A DNA stretch of 27,888 nt from an uncultured Lachnospiraceae bacterium (lineage in GTDB: Bacteria; Bacillota; Clostridia; Lachnospirales; Lachnospiraceae): positions 95,091 through 122,978 of the forward strand of contig CAJTPF010000006.1 in NCBI GenBank assembly GCA_910578175.1, read 5' to 3'. The notes beneath the pieces were generated by a model. It made no database searches, was not told where the DNA came from, and saw only the letters and a program-made list of their open reading frames with translations. Both the position numbers and the translations under genes were made by a program. Positions 5,837 through 13,234 of this stretch are shown here, one piece after another (the stretch's first letter is position 1; every line of letters starts with the position of its first letter).

Positions 5837-8046
5837 AGCTAAAGAAGAGTAACAGTATTGTTCTATTCATTCTTGCATTGCTCTGTATTGTATTTGTGGG
5901 TTATGTGGCAGGATTTGGTATAGGCAGTAAAAAAACAGGTTCAGCAGAAAATATTATATTAGGATTGGATCTAAAGGGTGGAGTAAGTATAACTTATGAA
6001 ATTCAGGATGAAGATTTTACAAAAGAACAGGTGAATGATACCGTATATAAATTACAGCTCCGTGTTGCTAATTTCAGTACGGAATCAGAGGTATATAAAG
6101 AAGGTGACAACAGAATTACCGTTGATATACCGGGACAGTATGATTCGGAATCCGTAATTTCGGAATTAGGTAAACCGGGCTCCCTGATGTTTGTTACGGA
6201 AGCAGATGCGGATTTTACCGGAGACGACACTTATCCGTTGTATGTTACGGAAAGCGGAAGCCGGTATAAAGTGTGGCTGACCGGCTCTGATGTTGCAGAT
6301 GCCCAGGGCAGGGCCCAGATTTCCAACAGCACCGGTGCATCGGAATATGTAGTGGCGCTTGAGATGACCGAAGCCGGTACAAAGAAGTTTGCAGATGCTA
6401 CAACGACCAATCTTGGAAAGACGATCTCCATTTTATATGATGACAAGATCATCAGTTCTCCTACCGTAGAAAGCGCTATTACAACAGGTGAAGCCGTTAT
6501 CAATAAAATCGGTTCATTGGAGGAAGCCAATTCTCTTGCTTCCACGATCCGTATCGGTTCCCTCAGTCTGGAGCTGGAGGAGATCAGTTCGAAAGTTGTC
6601 AGTGCAAAACTGGGAAATGATGCCATTGAGACAAGCCTTTTAGCCGGTTTGATCGGATTGGCTGTGGTAATCTTATTTATGATGATCGTATACCGGATTC
6701 CGGGCCTTGTGTCAGGTATTGCGCTTGCGTTATACACGATATTGGAATTACTGGTACTAAACGGATTTGATTTAACACTGACCCTGCCGGGTATTGCAGG
6801 TATTATACTTTCCATTGGTATGGCAGTGGATGCCAATGTAATCATTTATGCCCGTATCAAAGAAGAACTGGCGCAGGGGAAGACAACGGAATCCGCCATT
6901 AAAGTAGGATTTAAGAAAGCAACTTCAGCGATCGTGGACGGTAATATTACAACGTTCATAGCCGCTTTGGTCTTGATGTGGAAAGGTACGGGACCGGTAC
7001 AGGGATTTGCGACCACGCTTGCTATTGGTATCGTATTATCCATGATTACGGCAATGGTGGTATCCAGGGTTCTGGTATTTTTATTCTATAATATGGGATT
7101 CAAAGATAAGAAGTTTTATGGCGTTCAGAAAGAAAGAAAAACGATTGATTTTCTCAGTAAGAAAGCAATATGGTTCAGTATATCCGTTATCTGTATTCTG
7201 GCGGGGGCTGCCGGTGTTGTATATCATTCCATAAACGAAGACGGTGCTTTCAATTACAGTATAGAATTTAAGGGCGGTACGGCAACTACTCTGGAGTTTC
7301 CGGAGGATATCTCCATAGATGAATTCAATGATAAAATAAAACCGGAACTGGCTGATATCATTGGCAGCAATGATATACAGGGACAGAAGGAAACAGGTTC
7401 CAATAAATATACAATTAAAACTCCGGTCATAAAGGAAGCGGAAACCAGAGAAGCATTTAAGAAAAAACTGATCGATGATTTTGGCGCAATGGAAGATAGT
7501 TTTGAGGAAACCAATATCAGTTCCAGTGTAAGCAAGGAAATGCAGTCGGATGCCATTATAGCGGTTACGCTGGCAACGCTCTGCATGCTGATATATATAT
7601 GGTTCCGGTTTAAAAATCTTAAGTTTGCGGGAAGTGCGGTGATCGCGCTGATCCATGACGTATTGATCGTGCTTGGTTTCTATGCATTGTCCAGAACCAC
7701 GGTTGGTACCACATTTATTGCCTGTATGCTTACGATCGTAGGTTACTCCATTAACGCCACCATCGTTATTTTCGACAGAATCAGGGAAAATCTTGCAGAG
7801 AAGGTAAATTCCAAGAAAGTTGATTTAAAGGAAATAGTGAATGCAAGTATTACGCAGACACTTACAAGAAGTATCTATACGTCCTTTACAACGTTTGTAA
7901 TGGTATTTGTACTGTTTATTCTTGGTGTTTCATCCATCCGTGAATTTGCATTGCCGATCATGGTCGGTATTCTTGCAGGCGGTTATTCTTCCGTATTCAT
8001 AACAGGATCTCTCTGGTATGTAATGTCAAAGAAGAAATATCGATAA
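5833..8046 (+). CDS. secDF: Fused protein-export proton pump subunit SecD-SecF
   Basis: About 737 aa from ATG 5833, chosen because GGAGAAG precedes it and it gives the usual short Lys-rich N-terminus (MKLKKSN). An in-frame GTG at 5809 and ATG at 5821 lack an RBS. The SecD half has a TM helix, a LGLDLKGGV motif near residue 45, a periplasmic-type P1 domain, then TM helices with GMAVDAN near residue 333. The SecF half starts near residue 440, with EFKGGT near 480 and GYSINATIVIFDRIREN in TM4. Conserved acidic residues in TM4 of each half relay protons to drive late steps of Sec export. SecD and SecF are fused as in Bacillus. It follows the SCIFF maturase and precedes recJ, separated by a terminator. 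Confidence 0.95.
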   Translation: MKLKKSNSIVLFILALLCIVFVGYVAGFGIGSKKTGSAENIILGLDLKGGVSITYEIQDEDFTKEQVNDTVYKLQLRVANFSTESEVYKEGDNRITVDIPGQYDSESVISELGKPGSLMFVTEADADFTGDDTYPLYVTESGSRYKVWLTGSDVADAQGRAQISNSTGASEYVVALEMTEAGTKKFADATTTNLGKTISILYDDKIISSPTVESAITTGEAVINKIGSLEEANSLASTIRIGSLSLELEEISSKVVSAKLGNDAIETSLLAGLIGLAVVILFMMIVYRIPGLVSGIALALYTILELLVLNGFDLTLTLPGIAGIILSIGMAVDANVIIYARIKEELAQGKTTESAIKVGFKKATSAIVDGNITTFIAALVLMWKGTGPVQGFATTLAIGIVLSMITAMVVSRVLVFLFYNMGFKDKKFYGVQKERKTIDFLSKKAIWFSISVICILAGAAGVVYHSINEDGAFNYSIEFKGGTATTLEFPEDISIDEFNDKIKPELADIIGSNDIQGQKETGSNKYTIKTPVIKEAETREAFKKKLIDDFGAMEDSFEETNISSSVSKEMQSDAIIAVTLATLCMLIYIWFRFKNLKFAGSAVIALIHDVLIVLGFYALSRTTVGTTFIACMLTIVGYSINATIVIFDRIRENLAEKVNSKKVDLKEIVNASITQTLTRSIYTSFTTFVMVFVLFILGVSSIREFALPIMVGILAGGYSSVFITGSLWYVMSKKKYR

Positions 8047-8063
8047 AGAGAAATAATAAATAG

Positions 8064-8120
8064 AGCCATCGCAACAAAGGTCATGGTATTCCGTGTCATG
8101 GCCGGAGCGGTGGCTTTTCT
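8064..8120 (+). terminator. Rho-independent terminator after secDF
   Basis: AGCCATCGC (8064-8072) pairs with GCGGTGGCT (8107-8115), nine pairs with one G-U, followed by TTTCTGT. An inner hairpin, CATGG-TATT-CCGTG, lies in the loop. The stem starts 18 nt after the secDF stop and ends before the recJ RBS. Confidence 0.7.
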
Positions 8121-8159
8121 GTATTTATTGCAGCCGGAGCGGAAAGAAAGGATTAATAT

Positions 8160-9968
8160 ATGGAGATACAGGAAATATGGAGAGTACAGGGAAAAAAAGC
8201 GGATTTTGAAGAACTGGGTAAAATGTTTGGTATTTTGCCGGTAACGGCAAGGATCATTCGAAACAGAAATCATAGAACCATGGAAGAGTATAACGGGTAT
8301 CTCAGAGGAACCATAGAGAGCATGAAATCCCCGTTTCTGCTTAAAGATATGCAAAAGGCTGTAAGGATGATATACAATGCCGTTGAATCGCAAAAACGGA
8401 TCCGGGTCATCGGGGACTATGATATTGACGGAGTCTGCTCCGGATACATATTAACGGATCTGCTGAAAACCATAGGCGCCGATGCAGATTTTGATGTGCC
8501 GGAACGGGTAAAGGACGGATATGGGTTAAATGAGAGACTGATCAAACAGTCCTTTGATGATGGCATACAAATGATCATTACCTGTGATAACGGTATTGCC
8601 GCCGGAATACCTGTTGAGTATGCAAAAAGTCTTGGAATGCAGGTGATCATAACCGATCATCATGAAGTGCCTTTTATAGATGAGGGAGATAAAAGAAATT
8701 TCATACTTCCCGGGGCAGATGCCGTAGTGAATCCCAAACAGGAAGATTGTACGTATCCCTTCAAAGATTTATGCGGAGCAGGGGTAGCGCTGAAGCTGGT
8801 GACCGCATTGCTGGATTATATAAAGGAGAAGGACGGCGGCAGGCAGGAATCATGGGATGAGAAATTAAAGAAATATTATGTATTTGCGGCAATAGCCACT
8901 GTTGGAGATATCGTAGATTTAACAGGAGAAAACAGGATACTGGTGCAGTATGGACTGGAAAATATTAAAAAAACGGATAATTACGGACTGCAGGCATTGA
9001 TCGCGGTGAATCATCTGGAGGAAAAGGAAATAACATCTTATCATATCGGGTTTATTCTGGGTCCATGCATCAATGCCGGGGGACGTCTGGAGACTGCCAG
9101 GCTGGCTTTTCGCCTGTTCATGGCTGAAAATGCTGCTATTGCGGCGGAACTGGCGGCGGAATTAAAAGATATCAACGAATTGCGGAAAAATATGACTATT
9201 GAATTTACAGAGAAAGCCATTAAACAAATCGAAGCTTCCGAAGAGATGCAGAAAGACAGGGTATTAGTGTTGTATCTGGACCGGTGTCATGAGTCGCTGG
9301 CAGGAATCATTGCCGGAAGACTTCGGGAGAAGTATAACAAACCGGCATTCGTGATCACGGATTCTGCGGACGGCGCCAAAGGTTCCGGCCGTTCCATTGA
9401 GGGTTATCATATGTTTGACAATCTGGTCATGACCAATGCTTCTGCAAACTGTTTCAGTAAATTCGGAGGACACAGTATGGCTGCCGGCCTGTCACTGCCA
9501 AAAGAAAATATAGAACTTTTCCGCCGGACGATCAATGAAAACTGCAACCTTACAGAAGAAATGATGGCAAGAAAAATATGGATCGATGTTGCACTGCCCT
9601 TTGAATATATTTCCCAACGTCTCATTGATGAATTGAAGCTGCTGGAACCCTTTGGAAAAGGAAATGAAAAACCGGTATTTGCAGACAGGATTGTTGTCAT
9701 AAACCGGCTGCAGGTCCGGGGAAAAAATAGAAATGTGATCATAATGAATATTACCAATGCAAACGACACGCAAATAGAAGCTGTACTGTTTGAAACCGAA
9801 GAGGAATTTCGTCAAGGGCTTCGGAAAAAATATCCGGAGTCACGGATCGATGCATTGTTTCATGGTTATAATAGTGATATTCAGCTTTCTGTTATCTATT
9901 ATCCGGAAATTAATGAATATAACGGACTAAAAAATATTAGAGTTGTGATTAAAAGATACCTATGTTAA
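8160..9968 (+). CDS. recJ: Single-stranded-DNA-specific 5'-3' exonuclease RecJ
   Basis: 602 aa, the core length seen in E. coli RecJ rather than the longer Bacillus form. The DHH phosphoesterase core shows GDYDIDG at 85-91, CDNG at 142-145 and TDHHE at 165-169, all Mn2+-binding. The DHHA1 domain carries GSGRS near 408-412 and GGHSMAAG at 436-443. An OB-fold-like C-terminal region (about 460-602) is consistent with ssDNA binding. It degrades 5' ssDNA tails in recombination and mismatch or base-excision repair. RBS GAAAGGA precedes ATG 8160. It lies between secDF and apt, as in many Firmicutes. Confidence 0.95.
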   Translation: MEIQEIWRVQGKKADFEELGKMFGILPVTARIIRNRNHRTMEEYNGYLRGTIESMKSPFLLKDMQKAVRMIYNAVESQKRIRVIGDYDIDGVCSGYILTDLLKTIGADADFDVPERVKDGYGLNERLIKQSFDDGIQMIITCDNGIAAGIPVEYAKSLGMQVIITDHHEVPFIDEGDKRNFILPGADAVVNPKQEDCTYPFKDLCGAGVALKLVTALLDYIKEKDGGRQESWDEKLKKYYVFAAIATVGDIVDLTGENRILVQYGLENIKKTDNYGLQALIAVNHLEEKEITSYHIGFILGPCINAGGRLETARLAFRLFMAENAAIAAELAAELKDINELRKNMTIEFTEKAIKQIEASEEMQKDRVLVLYLDRCHESLAGIIAGRLREKYNKPAFVITDSADGAKGSGRSIEGYHMFDNLVMTNASANCFSKFGGHSMAAGLSLPKENIELFRRTINENCNLTEEMMARKIWIDVALPFEYISQRLIDELKLLEPFGKGNEKPVFADRIVVINRLQVRGKNRNVIIMNITNANDTQIEAVLFETEEEFRQGLRKKYPESRIDALFHGYNSDIQLSVIYYPEINEYNGLKNIRVVIKRYLC

Positions 9969-10004
9969 AATAAACGTATATATATTAAAGGAGCACATAA
10001 AAAA

Positions 10005-10529
10005 ATGAAAAAAATTGATGAGTATGTAAGAAGTATTGATAATTTTCCGCAGGAAGGCATCATATTCCGGGATGTTACCTCGGTATTGCAGGATGCAGAC
10101 GGGTTGCATCTGGCGATTGATCTAATGCAGAACAGTATTCAGGATCTGGATTTTGATGTGATCGTCGGTCCGGAATCCAGAGGATTTATTTTCGGAGTGC
10201 CGATCGCTTATAATTTACATAAGCCTTTTGTGCCGGTCCGCAAGAAGGGAAAACTGCCCTGTGACACCATAGAGCGGGAATACCAGCTGGAATATGGAAC
10301 GGCCATAATTGAAATGCACAGGGATGCTATTTTACCGGGACAAAAGGTTGTGATCGTTGATGATCTGATCGCAACGGGCGGTACCACGGAGGCGATCATT
10401 CAGTTAATTGAGGAAGTAGGCGGAGAAGTTGTGGGAATTTGCTTTTTAATGGAACTGGAAGGATTAAAAGGAAGGGAAAAGTTAAAAGGATACCGGGTAG
10501 AGTCGGTGATCCGATATGAGGGAAATTAA
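10005..10529 (+). CDS. apt: Adenine phosphoribosyltransferase
   Basis: 174 aa, full length for the family. Adenine-specific N-terminus (YVRSIDNFPQEGIIFRDVT, residues 7-25) and the PRPP-binding loop VVIVDDLIATGGT at 115-127. It converts adenine and PRPP to AMP in purine salvage. The ATG follows GGAG with a long A-rich spacer (CACATAAAAAA), 36 bp after recJ, so probably cotranscribed. In Bacillus and many Clostridia relA follows apt; here the next gene is convergent and unrelated. Confidence 0.96.
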   Translation: MKKIDEYVRSIDNFPQEGIIFRDVTSVLQDADGLHLAIDLMQNSIQDLDFDVIVGPESRGFIFGVPIAYNLHKPFVPVRKKGKLPCDTIEREYQLEYGTAIIEMHRDAILPGQKVVIVDDLIATGGTTEAIIQLIEEVGGEVVGICFLMELEGLKGREKLKGYRVESVIRYEGN

Positions 10530-10541
10530 CAGGAATAAAGA

Positions 10542-10574
10542 ATAACTGCTGACTGCAGGACCGTCAGCAGTTAT
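10542..10574. terminator. Perfect 12-bp hairpin between convergent apt and PHP genes
   Basis: 10542-10553 pairs perfectly with 10563-10574 around a 9-nt loop. In the minus direction it is followed by TTCTTTATT, so it best terminates the PHP/ABC-F transcript; its right arm contains the PHP stop codon. It also lies 13 nt after the apt stop, so it may act in both directions. Confidence 0.75.
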
Positions 10575-11422
10575 AGAATGTGTTCCAACAAATCCGGAGA
10601 AATTTTCATATTTCCATATCCCACGCCTAAATCCAGCGTAGGTTTTGCAGTTCCGTGAAAATCCGTTCCGCCGGAAATAAATAAATCATATTTTTTTGCC
10701 AGTTGCTTCATCCTGGCTTCATCGTCCCATTTATTGGCGGAGTAGATCGCTTCGATGCCCTCTAAACCTGCGGATTTTAACAGGGATACCAGTTGTTCCA
10801 ATTCTCCCATGCCCAGTTTATAAAGCAGGGGATGGGCCAGAACCGGTTTTCCTTCTGCTTTTAAGATAATCTCAACAGCATCGGTAACGGATACTTTGGT
10901 TCTGGGAACATAACATGAACATCCCGGATTCAGGTACTTTTGAAAAGCAATGTCTTTATCTTTTACATATCCGCCTTCTACCATAAGAATCGCATAGTGC
11001 GCTCTGGTGATCACTGCATTACCGAAGCGTTTTTTTATTCCTTCCGGAGTAATATTGAATCCGTTAAGATTCAACAGTTCGATCATTTTCTGATTTCTTT
11101 CCAGTCTTGTTTTTTGGAATTTTTCCAGTTGCGCCAGAAAATCAGGATTGGTATGGTTGATATTCAGTCCTAAGATATGGATATCTTTACCTTGATATTC
11201 TGCAGATAATTCGATGCCGGGAATCACCCGGAGAATGTCCTGTCCGGCCGCCGTATTGATACGTCCGGCTTCCCTCAGGGCTTCGTCTGTTCCGGCTGTG
11301 GTATCATGATCCGTCAGTGCAAAAGCGCATAAATCTTTAACGATTGCATAATTAACAAGTTCGGATGGCGTTAAGGAGCCATCCGAAGCTGTGGAATGTA
11401 CATGTAAATCTATATATTTCAT
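10571..11422 (-). CDS. PHP-domain phosphoesterase (YciV / RNase AM-like)
   Basis: 283 aa. The PHP metal-binding motifs are complete: H7-x-H9, D14, D38-H39-D40, E71 (PGIELSAE), HAHP-type His (VLAHP), and GTDFH near the C-terminus. The family includes E. coli YciV (a 5'-3' exonuclease on RNA and a 3',5'-nucleoside bisphosphate phosphatase). It is the second gene of a minus-strand pair: its ATG overlaps the ABC-F stop as TAATG, so translation is coupled. The exact substrate cannot be read from sequence. Confidence 0.85.
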   Translation of the reverse strand: MKYIDLHVHSTASDGSLTPSELVNYAIVKDLCAFALTDHDTTAGTDEALREAGRINTAAGQDILRVIPGIELSAEYQGKDIHILGLNINHTNPDFLAQLEKFQKTRLERNQKMIELLNLNGFNITPEGIKKRFGNAVITRAHYAILMVEGGYVKDKDIAFQKYLNPGCSCYVPRTKVSVTDAVEIILKAEGKPVLAHPLLYKLGMGELEQLVSLLKSAGLEGIEAIYSANKWDDEARMKQLAKKYDLFISGGTDFHGTAKPTLDLGVGYGNMKISPDLLEHIL

Positions 11423-13056
11423 TAATCATCACTGTCCTGTTCATCCATGGAATATACCTGACGTTTTCTTGCCAGTTCATCATTGGCAAGATACTCGTCA
11501 TAAGTTGTGATCTTATCGATAAGACTTCCGTTCACGATTTCCATGATCCGGTTGGCTGTGGTCTGCACAAACTGATGGTCATGGGAAGCGAATAAAACGA
11601 CGCCCGGGAATTTGATCAGTCCGTTATTCAGCGCGGTGATGGATTCCATATCCAGATGATTGGTCGGTTCATCCAATACTAAAATATTTGCACCGCTGAT
11701 CATCATTTTGGATAACAGACATCTTACTTTTTCACCACCGGATAAAACTTTTACTTTCTTTACGCCGTCGTCGCCCGCAAATAACATTCGTCCCAGAAAG
11801 CCCCGGACGTAAGTGGCATCTTTTATTTCCGAATATCCGGTTAGCCAGTCTACGATAGAATAATCGTTATCAAATTCCTTTGTACTGTCCTTTGGAAAAT
11901 AAGCCTGGGAAGTAGTAACACCCCATTTATAAGAGCCTTCATCCGGCTCGATTTCTCCTGTAAGTATACGGAATAAAGTGGTTTTTGCGATTTCATTGGA
12001 ACCGACAAAAGCAATTTTATCCTCCCGTCCTACAATAAAGGAGATATCATCCAGAACTTTCACTCCGTCAATGGTTTTGGATAAATGTTCTACGGTCAGC
12101 ACTTCATTACCGATTTCACGGTTCGGACGAAAATCGATATAAGGATATTTTCTGCTGGAAGGACGGATATCATCCAGTTCAATTTTTTCCAATGCGCGTT
12201 TTCGGGAGGTTGCCTGTTTGGATTTGGAAGCATTGGCGCTGAACCTCTGAATAAATTCCTGCAGCTCTTTGATCTGCTCTTCCTTTTTCTTATTGGCTTC
12301 TTTTCTCTGTTTCATGATGAGCTGGCTGGATTCATACCAGAAATCATAATTTCCGGCATAAAGCTGAATTTTTCCGTAGTCAATATCTGCAATATGCGTA
12401 CAGACTTTGTTCAGGAAATACCGGTCATGGGAAACGACAATAACGGTGTTTTCAAAGTTGATCAGAAATTCTTCCAGCCAGGCAATGGCATCCAGGTCCA
12501 GATGGTTGGTCGGCTCATCCAGAAGAAGAATATCAGGATTGCCAAATAACGCCTGTGCCAGCAATACCTTTACTTTCTGGCTGCCGGTCAGTTCTTTTAA
12601 ATATTTATAATGAAATTCGGTTTCAATGCCCAGACCGTTTAACAGGGAAGCGGCATCCGATTCCGCTTCCCAGCCGTTCAGGTTTGCGAATTCTTCTTCC
12701 AGTTTTCCGGCTAAGATACCGTCTTCTTCCGAAAAATCTTCTTTGGCATATATTTTTTCTTTTTCTTTCATGATCTCATAAAGTCTGGCATTGCCCATAA
12801 TGACCGTGTCCAGAACCGTAAATTCATCATATTTGAAATGATCCTGCTGTAAAAATGAGAGACGCTGTCCCGGAGTAATGATGATATCTCCGTTTGTGGA
12901 ATCTATCTGGCCGGAAAGAATCTTTAAAAACGTGGATTTACCTGCGCCGTTCGCACCGATCAGACCGTAACAGTTGCCTTCTGTAAATTTTATATTAACT
13001 TCCTCGAATAATGCTTTTTTACCGATTCTCAGAGTAATATTATTTGCACTTATCAT
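11422..13056 (-). CDS. ABC-F family ribosome-associated ATPase
   Basis: 544 aa soluble protein with two ABC domains and no TM segments. NBD1 has Walker A GANGAGKST (34-42), the variant signature LTGSQ (156-160) and LLLDEPTNHLDL. A charged linker rich in Lys/Glu (about 245-295) corresponds to the ABC-F P-site tRNA interaction motif. NBD2 has LSGGE and LVLDEPTNHLD, but its Walker A reads GSNEIAKTT (352-360), with Ala where Gly precedes Lys. ABC-F proteins act on ribosomes in translation or antibiotic protection. The overall pattern resembles the YbiT/YkpA branch. Promoter at 13116-13143, RBS AAAGGAAGG. Confidence 0.92.
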   Translation of the reverse strand: MISANNITLRIGKKALFEEVNIKFTEGNCYGLIGANGAGKSTFLKILSGQIDSTNGDIIITPGQRLSFLQQDHFKYDEFTVLDTVIMGNARLYEIMKEKEKIYAKEDFSEEDGILAGKLEEEFANLNGWEAESDAASLLNGLGIETEFHYKYLKELTGSQKVKVLLAQALFGNPDILLLDEPTNHLDLDAIAWLEEFLINFENTVIVVSHDRYFLNKVCTHIADIDYGKIQLYAGNYDFWYESSQLIMKQRKEANKKKEEQIKELQEFIQRFSANASKSKQATSRKRALEKIELDDIRPSSRKYPYIDFRPNREIGNEVLTVEHLSKTIDGVKVLDDISFIVGREDKIAFVGSNEIAKTTLFRILTGEIEPDEGSYKWGVTTSQAYFPKDSTKEFDNDYSIVDWLTGYSEIKDATYVRGFLGRMLFAGDDGVKKVKVLSGGEKVRCLLSKMMISGANILVLDEPTNHLDMESITALNNGLIKFPGVVLFASHDHQFVQTTANRIMEIVNGSLIDKITTYDEYLANDELARKRQVYSMDEQDSDD

Positions 13057-13115
13057 ATTGCTATACCTTCCTTTTTATTTATCATTCATATAAGAACTAA
13101 ACGCTTTCCTTTCCT

Positions 13116-13143
13116 ATTTTACAGTAAAATAAGCATTTTGCAA
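13116..13143 (-). promoter_or_regulatory. Promoter of the ABC-F/PHP operon
   Basis: On the minus strand TTGCAA (13143-13138), 16 nt, then TAAAAT (13121-13116), about 60 nt upstream of the ABC-F start. Confidence 0.6.
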
Positions 13144-13172
13144 GCTATTTTTACCTGAGTTTTGAAATGTTC

Positions 13173-13201
13173 TTGTGATTTGGAGGTGGATAGGCTATAA
13201 T
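13173..13201 (+). promoter_or_regulatory. Promoter of the GH13-like gene
   Basis: TTGTGA (13173-13178), 17-nt spacer, perfect TATAAT (13196-13201). It lies about 34 nt before the first possible start codon. Confidence 0.65.
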
Positions 13202-13234
13202 TGGTATAAATACATGTTGGAAGGATAGTAAGGT

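Noticed and set aside
7081..7656. 191-codon open frame on the minus strand inside secDF
   Set aside because: It lies antisense to well-conserved SecF sequence, has no RBS, and its translation has no recognisable domain; same for the minus frame at 6231-6845.
12085..12549. 154-codon plus-strand frame inside the ABC-F gene
   Set aside because: Phe-rich antisense of a Lys/Glu-rich linker; no RBS and no domain.
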